Positions 36,727-44,953 of a stretch of 64,000 nt of DNA are shown here, in pieces; the stretch's first letter is position 1; the number at the start of each line of letters is the position of its first letter. The stretch is from contig NZ_FXTN01000007.1 of assembly GCF_900182595.1 (NCBI RefSeq), forward strand, positions 62,001-126,000, in the 5' to 3' direction. The notes beneath the pieces were generated by a model. That model searched no databases, had not been told where the DNA came from, and was given only the letters and a program-made list of their open reading frames with translations. The translations under genes were made by a program, and so were the position numbers. Source of the stretch: Pedobacter westerhofensis. GTDB lineage: Bacteria; Bacteroidota; Bacteroidia; Sphingobacteriales; Sphingobacteriaceae.

Positions 36727-37509
36727 ATGAAAACAGTATTATTATTTTTTAGCCTTCTTTCTATAGCTTACAGCGGTAATGCACAAAAAATGAAATGGAA
36801 CAGGAACAGTGTGATAGCCCATCGTGGAGCATGGAAGAAAAATAACCTTCCCGAAAATTCTATAGCCTCACTAAAAGAAGCTGTACGCTTAAAATGTTAT
36901 GGATCTGAGTTTGATGTGCATATGACAAAAGACAGCGTTATTGTAGTGAACCATGATGATGTTTTCAAAGGGCTTACGATCGCCAGTTCTACCTATGCAG
37001 AACTTCAGAAACAACTGCATACCAATGGAGAGCAGATCCCTACACTGGAAAGTTACCTGAAGGAAGGTATGAAACAAAAAGGTACCAAACTGATACTGGA
37101 AATAAAAATGGCTAAAACGCCGGAAGCTACAATTGCACTGACAGACGCAACAGTTAAAATGGTAAAGGCCCTGAAGGCAGACAGATGGGTGGAATATATC
37201 AGCTTCAGCTACCCGGCTGTACAGAGAGTACTGGAATTAGATCCTGCTGCTAAAACTGCATTCCTTGCCTATTTAAAAGGTGACGTTCCATTGGAGAAAT
37301 TAAAAGAGGACCATATTGCACAGGCTGATTATTTTTATACAATTTATAAGGAAGGCGACTGGTTTGCCAAAGCTCCTGAACTGGGGATCACCATCAATGC
37401 CTGGACTGTTAACAATGAAGAAGATATGAACTGGCTGATTGGCCAAAAAGCTGATTTCATTACCACAAATGAGCCTGAATTGCTATTTGACCTGTTAAAA
37501 AAGAAATAA
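36727..37509 (+). CDS. Exported glycerophosphodiester phosphodiesterase
   Basis: This 260-residue protein starts at the ATG at 36727, after which the signal peptide (about 1-19, ending GNAQ) begins. The catalytic signatures are AHRGAWKKNNLPENS near residue 31, EFDVHMTKDS near residue 57 and NHDD near residue 70, the metal- and phosphate-binding residues of the GDPD family. It hydrolyses glycerophosphodiesters in the periplasm to glycerol-3-phosphate and alcohol. Late residues NAWTVNNEEDMNWL are also typical. Confidence 0.92.
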   Translation: MKTVLLFFSLLSIAYSGNAQKMKWNRNSVIAHRGAWKKNNLPENSIASLKEAVRLKCYGSEFDVHMTKDSVIVVNHDDVFKGLTIASSTYAELQKQLHTNGEQIPTLESYLKEGMKQKGTKLILEIKMAKTPEATIALTDATVKMVKALKADRWVEYISFSYPAVQRVLELDPAAKTAFLAYLKGDVPLEKLKEDHIAQADYFYTIYKEGDWFAKAPELGITINAWTVNNEEDMNWLIGQKADFITTNEPELLFDLLKKK

Positions 37510-37604
37510 ATTATTCAAGGGATCAGGGCTTTAAAATTAGCACTCTTTATCATCATAAATACCAGAATGCTGTTAGATTTGTGAAACACAACCTGCATAC
37601 AGCC

Positions 37605-38444
37605 ATGGAATTTAAAAGAGCTTTATCCTCAGTTACCTTATTATTTTTTTTGTGCTTCTTCTGTGTCAGTCTTTCTGCGCAGAAGAAAGCACCAAAATTC
37701 AGGGTTATTGCATTTTACACCGCAAAGAATGACCATGCACATATCAGTTATGTGCATGAGGCCAATCAATGGTTTCCCAAAATGGGGCAGAAGTATAACT
37801 TTAGTTATGACTCTACCTCTAACTGGAGCAACATGAACGCAGAATTTCTTTCCCGTTACCAGGTAGTCCTTTTCCTGGATACCCGGCCTGAAGAAGCTTC
37901 ACAGCGTGCGGCCTTTCAGAAGTATATGGAAAACGGCGGAGGATGGATAGGTTTTCACTTTGCTGCTTTTGCTTTGTCGCCTTCTGATTTTCCGCAGAAT
38001 TGGGACTGGTACCACAAGGAGTTTCTCGGATCGGGTAGTTACGGCAGCAATACCTGGAGGCCAACACCTGCAGTGTTACGCGTAGAGAACAGGCAGCTTC
38101 CACTGAGCAGGCATTTGCCTCAAACCTTTAAGTCTGCACCAAATGAATGGTACAGGTGGTCTGATGATTTGCGAACAAATCCTGATATTAAAATCCTGCT
38201 GTCTGTAGATTCTTCCAGCTTCCCTCTGGGCACCGGGCCTAAACAAAACGAGATCTGGCATAGCGGGGATTATCCTGTGGCCTGGACAAATGTGAAGTAT
38301 CGTATGGTGTACATCAACATGGGGCACAACGATATGGATTATGAAAATCATCACATCAGGGACCTTTCTTCCAGCTTTTCCAGCGATGCCCAGAACCAGT
38401 TTCTGCTCAATTCTTTATTTTACGCAGCAAAAAAGAAATTTTAA
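37605..38444 (+). CDS. Secreted ThuA-domain protein
   Basis: This protein has about 279 residues from the ATG at 37605; an upstream GTG at 37581 would add an atypical leader. The signal peptide ends near residue 26 (LSAQ). A ThuA-like, class I glutamine amidotransferase-like fold is suggested by FRVIAFYTAKNDHAH near residue 33, VVLFLDTRPEEA near 86, GGGWIGFHFA near 109 and YINMGHND near 247. ThuA domains occur in many secreted carbohydrate-related proteins of Bacteroidota; the reaction is unknown. Confidence 0.83.
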   Translation: MEFKRALSSVTLLFFLCFFCVSLSAQKKAPKFRVIAFYTAKNDHAHISYVHEANQWFPKMGQKYNFSYDSTSNWSNMNAEFLSRYQVVLFLDTRPEEASQRAAFQKYMENGGGWIGFHFAAFALSPSDFPQNWDWYHKEFLGSGSYGSNTWRPTPAVLRVENRQLPLSRHLPQTFKSAPNEWYRWSDDLRTNPDIKILLSVDSSSFPLGTGPKQNEIWHSGDYPVAWTNVKYRMVYINMGHNDMDYENHHIRDLSSSFSSDAQNQFLLNSLFYAAKKKF

Positions 38445-39238
38445 ATCAGAGAAGGTGGCTGCCCAAATTTATTTTTAAAGGCAAATGAAAAATGGGACAA
38501 GTCTTCAAACCCTACTTCCAGGTAAACTTCAGACGCTTTCATTCTCTTCTCCCTGATCAGATGATACGCCTCTTTGAGCCGTCTCTGCTGAAGCCATTTA
38601 CCGGGAGAAGTATTGAAAATCTTAGTGAAATCCCTTTTAAAAGTGGCAAGGCTCCTGCCTGTCAGATAGGCCAGGCGTTCGGTCCCGGTATTAAACCTGA
38701 AATGCGTATTCATATATTCCTCCAGATCTGTTTTTTCCGGTTCCTGAAAGTCGAACAAAAGCGCTGTAGCGGCCTGATCAAGATGCAGTATCAGCATCAG
38801 CCCTTCTTTAACTTTTAAACCTGTTAAGCCCTGGTTGGTTTCGCCCTGCTGATAGGCGGCAAGAGAAGAAGCATAACTGGTGTAAAGCGTATTGGCAGTA
38901 AGTAAAACAACAGGGCTGCCGGTGTATATAGGCTGAGGATGTATATTGTTTTCCGCAGCAAAACTCTTCAGTGCGCCCTGATCAAAATATACGCTGACAG
39001 ACTCATACTTACCATTTGCGGGTGGAATCCTGGTCATTTTTACCAGCTGGTTCCGTTTGAGCAGGACGGTATCCCCGGATGTGAAATTGTAAGTGGCGGA
39101 AATACTGTGAAGTATCATATTTCCAGACAAAATGCGGATCAGCACATGCTCCTTCACAAAAGAGTCCGGTTGCCTGCTTTTTTCCGGGTAACAGGAGTAG
39201 AGCAACTGGGATATATCTTTATTTTTAGCAATACGCAT
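38441..39238 (-). CDS. AraC-family transcriptional regulator
   Basis: This protein has about 265 residues from the ATG at 39238. The N-terminal part (about 1-150) is a cupin-like effector domain. Two C-terminal helix-turn-helices span about 165-262 (GRSLATFKRDFTKIFNTSPGKWL and YLEVGFEDLSHFSFAFKNKFGQPP). The tail of the gene overlaps the ThuA-like gene stop by 4 bp (convergent). The target is unknown. Confidence 0.87.
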   Translation of the reverse strand: MRIAKNKDISQLLYSCYPEKSRQPDSFVKEHVLIRILSGNMILHSISATYNFTSGDTVLLKRNQLVKMTRIPPANGKYESVSVYFDQGALKSFAAENNIHPQPIYTGSPVVLLTANTLYTSYASSLAAYQQGETNQGLTGLKVKEGLMLILHLDQAATALLFDFQEPEKTDLEEYMNTHFRFNTGTERLAYLTGRSLATFKRDFTKIFNTSPGKWLQQRRLKEAYHLIREKRMKASEVYLEVGFEDLSHFSFAFKNKFGQPPSLI

Positions 39239-39349
39239 GAACAAAGATAATAATTTTGAAAACTGCGGAATGCCCTGATCGCAGGAATTCCCTGATACCT
39301 GGTTCCCTTCCGCTGGAAAGGACCAGGTATAGGCTGTATGTGAGAGTAT

Positions 39350-39487
39350 TTAGTAGTTCAGGTATGAGATCACACCCGTGCTCATGGCATAAATAAGTGT
39401 AACTGCTATCGCTATTGAACCAATAGTGATCATCCATTTTCTTGCTGAAGGACTGAAAGGGCTGTAATGTTGTTGTTGAGAGTTCAT
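39350..39487 (-). CDS. 45-residue single-span membrane peptide
   Basis: An ATG at 39487 opens a 45-codon frame. The product starts with a polar Gln-rich stretch (MNSQQQHYSPFSPSARKW), then one hydrophobic helix (about residues 19-40), ending SYLNY. The charge pattern (Arg-Lys before the helix) suggests a C-out or C-in single-span peptide. It resembles small uncharacterised Bacteroidota membrane peptides in layout. Not recognised; support is the coding-like composition and its place in an otherwise empty gap. Confidence 0.5.
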   Translation of the reverse strand: MNSQQQHYSPFSPSARKWMITIGSIAIAVTLIYAMSTGVISYLNY

Positions 39488-39548
39488 ATAAAATAGATTA
39501 AGGTTCTATAATATAATGAACTAATATTATGCCGTTTTAAGTTTCAGG

Positions 39549-39596
39549 AAAGAAATGTCACATCAATCATGTGACAGCACGATTTCTTTTAAAATA
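39549..39596 (-). terminator. Hairpin terminator downstream of the LCP gene
   Basis: On the minus strand an 8-bp stem TGTCACAT / ATGTGACA (39556-39563 with 39569-39576, loop of 5) is followed by TTTCTTT, 70-90 bp after the LCP stop. It fits a rho-independent terminator. The palindrome could instead be a CRP-like binding site for the small peptide gene. Confidence 0.5.
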
Positions 39597-39645
39597 CCGA
39601 TTTAACACCTTTTGGGAGTGGGATTTTTATTGCCCGGATGGGGTT

Positions 39646-40623
39646 TTATTTACCCGGTTTAATGCCGTTATATATGAAATTATGCAGGGCCGCGGTGGTC
39701 TTGTCCATATCTGCCGACAGGTAATATATGTTGTTGATCCTAACCCCTTTACTGGATGAGTCTAAGGGGAACCTTGCCTGCTCAATAGACTTGCTTTTCG
39801 CATTTAAGATCGTTCCGCCAATTGAAAATAATTCCGAACTGGACATGCTGGTTTCCAGGTAGGGGAGGATCTGTGTAAGCAATACCGGAAGCATGGCAGA
39901 ACCTCCGCCCTGCATCTTGTAAAATAGGGCAACCAATACGGTTCTTTGTCTTTCTGTTCTTTCAAAATCCCCGCGGCCTACGGCCCTGATCCGTGTATAG
40001 GCTACTGCCTGTTTACCGCTGAGCCTTTGCATTCCGGGCTGGGCAACATTATCCGGAGGGATATTGTCTATGATGGAAATTTCTTTCAGATAATTATTGA
40101 GATAAGGTATCTCCTCGGGTTTTACGGCTACTTCTACTCCCCCCAGCGCATCTATCATTTTGGCAGTGGTAAAAAAATCCACATTAAAATAATCCTTGAT
40201 ATCCATGGCAAAGTTCTGGTTGATAGTTTTGATAGCCAGTTGCGGTCCTCCGATAGCAAATGCTGCGTTGATCTTATCCATTCCCTTCCCTTCGATATTC
40301 ACATAGGTATCTCTGAGTATAGACGACATTTTAATTGTTTTGGTGACCTGGTCAATACTGATGATCATAATTACATCAGAATTTCCTTCCTGGTTGGAGC
40401 TACGCCTGTCAACAGCAAATAAGGCAATGTTGAGGGGCGGGTTTTTCATCGCTGCAATCTTTGCCTGCACCTTTGGCGAAATCCCGAGCGCCAGCGGGGT
40501 TTTTGAAAATTTATGGACAGGTTCTTCCGGAATAACAAGAGGAGGAAGGCCCGTGGTATCCTGGGCACGGATACCTAAAGAAAATAAAATCGTAATAATC
40601 AGGCTGGATACTAGATACTTCAT
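39646..40623 (-). CDS. LytR-CpsA-Psr (LCP) family protein
   Basis: This 325-residue protein starts at the ATG at 40623, where a signal peptide (MKYLVSSLIITILFSLG) begins; the longer frame is rejected. The LCP domain shows SDVIMIISID near residue 97, SSILRDTYV near 115, an acceptor-lipid helix region and the Arg pair in YTRIRAVGRGDFERTERQR near 228. LCP enzymes transfer polyprenyl-phosphate-linked glycans, mainly onto peptidoglycan in Gram-positives. In Gram-negative Bacteroidota their target is less clear. It is near, and divergent from, the exopolysaccharide genes. Confidence 0.87.
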   Translation of the reverse strand: MKYLVSSLIITILFSLGIRAQDTTGLPPLVIPEEPVHKFSKTPLALGISPKVQAKIAAMKNPPLNIALFAVDRRSSNQEGNSDVIMIISIDQVTKTIKMSSILRDTYVNIEGKGMDKINAAFAIGGPQLAIKTINQNFAMDIKDYFNVDFFTTAKMIDALGGVEVAVKPEEIPYLNNYLKEISIIDNIPPDNVAQPGMQRLSGKQAVAYTRIRAVGRGDFERTERQRTVLVALFYKMQGGGSAMLPVLLTQILPYLETSMSSSELFSIGGTILNAKSKSIEQARFPLDSSSKGVRINNIYYLSADMDKTTAALHNFIYNGIKPGK

Positions 40624-40789
40624 GTTTAGTTTTGAGATAAATTTAAGCGCTTTTCTATGCAAATTATACGCTATTTTATTAGAATTCAAATAACATCCAA
40701 GTATATTCATGAAAATGAAGTATTTGGAGATAATTTTATACATTTGAAACATAGTAAAACCGGGAACATCCTTGATGTGAAAAATCCAT

Positions 40790-41575
40790 ATGAAACCTAA
40801 ATCTTTTACGCACTACCTTAAGTTTTTCCTGCTGTGGCTTTTTTCAGTTATTCTCGTTTTTATTTATTTGTTTCTGATCGTCTGGACATTTTGTTATACG
40901 CTGTTCGTTTGCTATCTTTTAGTTGCTGCATTTTCTGCCTGCTTAATTATTTACCTGCTTCATAACAGTAAGCGACAGGCGGTAAAATTTTTATTGCTTG
41001 GACTGTTTCTCTTCTGCGTGCTCAGCCCATTTAATTTAAAGCAATATAACCGGAGGGCAGAAAGTTTACAAAACAGGATCAACCACAAAGCTGAACTGAA
41101 CACCAAAGAGAAGCTGGGGATATATGGCTGCCTGCTGATGATGACCGCCTTTCAGGCTATTCCTTTTCCGGAGGCTGCGACAGAGAATTTTTATCTGCTG
41201 TTTCCCTCAGCAAACGGACAACGGGTTTTTTACAATCAGTCCATTCTCAAATCCCCAAGTATACAGCAGGCGGTAAAGACAAAGGAAACCGGTTATATCA
41301 TTTGGAACAGGTGGGATCTGCGGAACAATAAAGATTTCAGATACGCAATGGCTTTTTATCCCTGTACGGTAACTAGCAGAGAGAAAAAGGAAGGTACAGA
41401 AGTAATGCTCAGTACTGATTTCGGTTACCGCCAAAACCATGTAACTACCCATGCCGCCTCTTTTCTACGGGGAATGTTTACCTTCAGGGTAGATGAAGGA
41501 TTATTCTGGTACCTTCAGCGGGAGGGATGGCTGCATCCGTACAAAGCAGTTTGGATTGCCAGTATAAAAAAATAA
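40790..41575 (+). CDS. Hypothetical inner-membrane protein with periplasmic domain
   Basis: The family was not recognised. Of 261 residues, three hydrophobic segments fill about residues 10-32, 34-54 and 64-84. The rest is soluble, with FYLLFPSANGQRVFYNQSIL near residue 133 (shortened motif: LLFPSANGQ), NRWDLRNNKDFRYAM near 172 and a WYLQREGWLHPYKAVW tail near 240. It is divergent from the LCP gene and convergent with a small lipoprotein gene. A link to cell-envelope glycan genes is positional only. Confidence 0.7.
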   Translation: MKPKSFTHYLKFFLLWLFSVILVFIYLFLIVWTFCYTLFVCYLLVAAFSACLIIYLLHNSKRQAVKFLLLGLFLFCVLSPFNLKQYNRRAESLQNRINHKAELNTKEKLGIYGCLLMMTAFQAIPFPEAATENFYLLFPSANGQRVFYNQSILKSPSIQQAVKTKETGYIIWNRWDLRNNKDFRYAMAFYPCTVTSREKKEGTEVMLSTDFGYRQNHVTTHAASFLRGMFTFRVDEGLFWYLQREGWLHPYKAVWIASIKK

Positions 41576-41587
41576 GGCAGTTTTTAG

Positions 41588-42049
41588 CTAATGCTTTTTC
41601 TTTGATATATCTACAACAATGGTGTTTTTAAACCTGTTATAATGCATGGGATATTTATTTTTACTGTGCTGGTCTATCACAAAACTGTCCAGTACATTAG
41701 AAACCATTTTCCCGTTAGGGTTGATCGCCAGTACCCTGATCATCTGATTTCCATTTGACCTGAGCTCGGTCCTTAAAAAGGAATTCTGTTTTGGATAAAT
41801 AAATCTGTCCTCGTTCCCTTCTTTGATGTCGATGGTAAACCTTTCACTATTTACAATATAAGTCATCTGGCAATCACTGCACTCCACGCGCAGGATGCCA
41901 AAAGGTCTCCCGTTGCGCAGATAAAGATAGCTGTTGTTTGTTAAACGCGGTTTTCCGCGCATTAACGGGCGCCTTGGTTTTCTCACGCAGCTGCTAAAAC
42001 AGATCATCAGGATGCAGCAAAATATATAGGAGCGCTTATTCGTGTTCAT
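41588..42049 (-). CDS. Hypothetical lipoprotein
   Basis: This 153-residue protein has a lipoprotein signal peptide with lipobox CFSSC near residue 18, so it is probably anchored to a membrane. The mature part is basic at first (VRKPRRPLMRGKPR), then has CSDCQMTY near residue 58 and a beta-rich tail. The family was not recognised. It is 13 bp from the convergent membrane-protein gene. Confidence 0.7.
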   Translation of the reverse strand: MNTNKRSYIFCCILMICFSSCVRKPRRPLMRGKPRLTNNSYLYLRNGRPFGILRVECSDCQMTYIVNSERFTIDIKEGNEDRFIYPKQNSFLRTELRSNGNQMIRVLAINPNGKMVSNVLDSFVIDQHSKNKYPMHYNRFKNTIVVDISKKKH

Positions 42050-42309
42050 GACTTTTAATAATCAGGTGCAACATACTGAATATTAAGTACCAGGTCAATA
42101 TTTTATCTTTGATCAGAATATTATTTTTGTTTTTGCGCCTGCAGGATGCATCACATTTCTACTGTTCTGATTAGGGGCGACCTGTTTAGACTGCTAAATC
42201 GTAGGTTTACCGGAAGGCCACTTGTCGCTTTTATAAAAATATGTTTTCTTGTGAAAGTTTCTTTGAAAAACTTTAAATTATTTGTGAAAGAAACATTAGA
42301 ATTGATTTT

Positions 42310-42374
42310 GTGGGACAGGGGTAGGTATTTTACACTTAGTTGAAATACTTCCCCTAAAAATTGAGATATCCCAC
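42310..42374. promoter_or_regulatory. Candidate operator with GTGGGA / TTCCCC / TCCCAC modules
   Basis: An imperfect palindrome in the 695-bp gap before the exopolysaccharide operon: GTGGGA (42310-42315) pairs with TCCCAC (42369-42374), and AGGGGTAGGTATTT (42317-42330) roughly pairs with AAATACTTCCCCT (42343-42355). The modules recur at 57157-57217. The rest of this gap (42050-42309 and 42375-42660) is AT-rich and shows nothing convincing. Confidence 0.4.
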
Positions 42375-42663
42375 AAATGGATCTGTTCTGTTGCAGGGCA
42401 TGTGAATTAATTTTATAAAATACTGGATATAATTTCTCTGGTTGGCCTGATTAATGCTTGCTGAGGCCTGAACAATAAAAAAAAGATATTTTAAAGAAGG
42501 ATGCAGTAGCAATTGTTAATAAATTATGCGTATTTTAATGGTAGAATATTGAACCGGATAATTTTGGTAAGTATTTTGAATCTGTTCGAAGGGTTAAAAT
42601 AAATCCCGTTTTGATAATAATACGTAATTATAAAATCATATATAAATTGTATTTTTAATGATA

Positions 42664-42671
42664 TATATTTG
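42664..42671 (+). promoter_or_regulatory. Candidate -7 box of the exopolysaccharide operon
   Basis: TATATTTG matches the Bacteroidota TAnnTTTG element and lies 73 bp upstream of the response-regulator ATG. The nearest TTG (42647-42649) is only 14 bp upstream, shorter than usual, so the -33 element is weak or absent. The region is so AT-rich that chance matches are likely. Confidence 0.3.
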
Positions 42672-42744
42672 AATAAATTATCAAAGGAGCTATAAAACTA
42701 TATAAATTAAAACAATATCATATACATAAATATCTACTCTATAA

Positions 42745-43149
42745 ATGGAAAGTGCATCATTTAAAAGAAAACAAGTTTTAATAGTTGATGATGAACCCAG
42801 CATTTTAAAACTGCTTAATTTCATATTGTCAAAACAATATAGTATTCATGCGATGGAGAGCGGGTATAAAGCTCACTTGTGGCTGGAAGATGGTAATTTT
42901 CCTGATATTATTATATTAGATCTCCACATGCCCCATTTTGACGGGACATCATTTTTGAAAAGCATCAAGATCAGTGGTTATTACAGGGAAATCCCAGTTA
43001 TTATCCTTTCTGCTGCGGAAGATCTTACTCAAACGGTAGCCAATTTGCCGTTTAAGGTTGAGGCGTATTTTCCTAAACCATTCAATCCTGAGAGCCTGAA
43101 AGAAGAAATCGTTAGAGTCCTGGATGCTGCCAAAACATATGCTAAATAA
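42745..43149 (+). CDS. Single-domain response regulator (REC only)
   Basis: This 134-residue receiver domain has no output domain. It has the acidic pair in VDDEP near residue 14, the phosphoacceptor Asp in ILDLHMPHFDG near residue 58, Ser in ILSAAED near residue 88 and Lys in FPKPFN near residue 110, so it can be phosphorylated. Its stop codon overlaps the next ATG by 1 bp, tying it to the sugar transferase that starts the pathway. It may control that enzyme by contact with its pseudo-receiver domain (inference). Confidence 0.92.
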   Translation: MESASFKRKQVLIVDDEPSILKLLNFILSKQYSIHAMESGYKAHLWLEDGNFPDIIILDLHMPHFDGTSFLKSIKISGYYREIPVIILSAAEDLTQTVANLPFKVEAYFPKPFNPESLKEEIVRVLDAAKTYAK

Positions 43150-44210
43150 TGGATTATAATTACAAAGGAATAAGATTGGTCTATTCTGGAACTGAACTTT
43201 CTCAGGAATCTGCAGAAATTTTGGGTCAGGAATACAATATAGTGCACGTAGGAGATGCATCTAAACTGGAAGCTTATCTGAGCACGCTCTCCCTGTTTTC
43301 TACACCAGATGTGATCATGATTGAGGTAAATGATGTGGAGTTTGTATTTTCCATCATCGCTAAAATCAAAAATAACCCGCTGACGAGTGGACTGATTATT
43401 GTATTACTTGGGCATATGCCTGACATGCAATTAAGGGACCGCGCGATCAAGGCAAAGATACATGATCTGTATTTCTATCCTTATGAGATGGAGCATCTGA
43501 AAGACAGACTTAACTTTTTGATTAAATTCAAATTGATAAAACCCAATATTGAACAGCTGGCGGTGATCAAGAAGGAAAAAGATTATAAGATACCTACACC
43601 AAAAAGAATATTTGACGTGGTGTCTTCAGGTGGGATTTTACTGGTGGCTTCGCCTTTTTTGTTGATTATTGCGCTGATGATTAAAATGGACTCCAAAGGT
43701 CCGGTTATTTATAAAAGCAAGCGTGTGGGCACGGGATATAAAATTTTCGACTTCTACAAGTTCCGTTCGATGAGGACCGGTGCCGATGCAGAACTCAAAA
43801 ACCTTTCGGCTTTAAACCAGTATGCTGATGATGGCAGTGGTACCAATGCATTTGTGAAGATTAAAAATGATCCGCGCGTAACCAAACTGGGCAACTTTTT
43901 ACGAAATTCAAGCCTTGACGAAATCCCTCAGCTCTTTAATGTACTAAAAGGGGACATGTCTCTGGTGGGCAACAGGCCTTTGCCTTTATATGAAGCTGAA
44001 ATGTTAACTTCAAATGAATGGTCTATGCGCTTTTTAGGCCCATCCGGATTAACCGGCTTGTGGCAGATCAGTAAGCGCGGAAAGGCCGATATGTCTGATA
44101 CTGAAAGAAAAAAACTGGATAACTTTTACGCCAAAAATTATTCTGTGTGGTTTGATATCAGTATCATGCTCAGGACTGTACCCGCATTATTTCAAAAAGA
44201 AAAAGTCTAA
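43149..44210 (+). CDS. Initiating sugar transferase with N-terminal pseudo-receiver domain
   Basis: The protein has 353 residues. Residues 1-125 look like a degenerate receiver domain: hydrophobic strands such as VIMIEV keep the fold pattern, but the phosphoacceptor Asp position holds Glu and the acidic pair is absent. Residues 150-350 are a polyprenyl-phosphate glycosyl-1-phosphate transferase with one membrane segment near 162-182 (GGILLVASPFLLIIALMI), GPVIYKSKRVG near 190, FYKFRSM near 204, LDEIPQLFNVLKGDMSLVGNRP near 259 (shortened: LDEIPQLFNVLKGDMSLV). It loads the first sugar-phosphate onto undecaprenyl phosphate. Confidence 0.92.
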   Translation: MDYNYKGIRLVYSGTELSQESAEILGQEYNIVHVGDASKLEAYLSTLSLFSTPDVIMIEVNDVEFVFSIIAKIKNNPLTSGLIIVLLGHMPDMQLRDRAIKAKIHDLYFYPYEMEHLKDRLNFLIKFKLIKPNIEQLAVIKKEKDYKIPTPKRIFDVVSSGGILLVASPFLLIIALMIKMDSKGPVIYKSKRVGTGYKIFDFYKFRSMRTGADAELKNLSALNQYADDGSGTNAFVKIKNDPRVTKLGNFLRNSSLDEIPQLFNVLKGDMSLVGNRPLPLYEAEMLTSNEWSMRFLGPSGLTGLWQISKRGKADMSDTERKKLDNFYAKNYSVWFDISIMLRTVPALFQKEKV

Positions 44211-44253
44211 AAAATTAACATAAACCCCCAAACAAACAAAATCTTAAAATACA

Positions 44254-44934
44254 ATGAAAAGAATATCAGCTCTCTCATTTTTTATAATTGTCCTTTTCAC
44301 TTTGCAGACATCTGCACAGACTTCGATTATGGGCGATATCAACTATCCTACGCTGGAGAAATATATTGCGCTGGCAAAACAGAACTATACCAAGATCAAG
44401 ATTACCGGTGCACAGGCTGCTTCAACCAAAACAGGTATAGCAATCGCGCAGGTTTCTTATCTTGATATCTTCCAGGCTTCATATTACTACAGACCAAATG
44501 ATCAGCCGGTAGTTAATGGTACCAATCCCTATACAGTTAACGGATGGCAGTTTTCACTGAATTTTAACCTTGGTTTATTTCTTCAGAAACCTTTTATGGT
44601 TAAAAAAGCCAAAGCAGATTACCGGGTTGCGCAATTACAGAACGAAGATATGATGCTCACTACTGAAAGCGAAGTGAAACGCCGTTATTTTGCTTATCTG
44701 CAGGCAATCAGCCAGCTTAAAATCAAAACACAAGGTGCTCAGGATAGCAAAAGCATTTCTGAAACCAGCAGACATAAATTTGAAAGGGGTGAATTATCAC
44801 TGGACCTATACAATGCTTCGAGGATGATGGTTTCTTCTGCAGCAGCTGATCAGATTCAGTCTGAAGTGAATTATCTGAATGCTAAAGATGCATTGGAAGA
44901 AATCATAGGGCAAAAGCTTTCAGACGTTAAATAG
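44254..44934 (+). CDS. TolC-like outer-membrane protein, about half length
   Basis: This 226-residue protein has a signal peptide (about 1-21, ending TSAQT). The helical repeat unit of TolC proteins is visible once: PTLEKYIALAKQNYTKIKI, a short strand region, then FLQKPFMVKKAKADYRVAQL and a heptad-rich stretch to the end (ESEVKRRYFAYLQAI, FERGELSLDLYNASRMM). TolC proteins are usually 400-480 residues with two repeats. It lies 20 bp before the Wzc-like gene and may form part of the export conduit. Confidence 0.8.
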   Translation: MKRISALSFFIIVLFTLQTSAQTSIMGDINYPTLEKYIALAKQNYTKIKITGAQAASTKTGIAIAQVSYLDIFQASYYYRPNDQPVVNGTNPYTVNGWQFSLNFNLGLFLQKPFMVKKAKADYRVAQLQNEDMMLTTESEVKRRYFAYLQAISQLKIKTQGAQDSKSISETSRHKFERGELSLDLYNASRMMVSSAAADQIQSEVNYLNAKDALEEIIGQKLSDVK

Positions 44935-44953
44935 TTAAGATTAAAAAACAATA

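Noticed and set aside
42146..42343. 65-aa plus-strand open frame in the gap before the EPS operon
   Set aside because: Low-complexity, no family resemblance, overlaps the start of the candidate operator region, no supporting promoter or start site.
42541..42570. TAATTTTG box at 42559 as an EPS promoter
   Set aside because: No TTG at a fitting distance upstream and 180 bp from the ATG; AT-rich background makes chance matches common.
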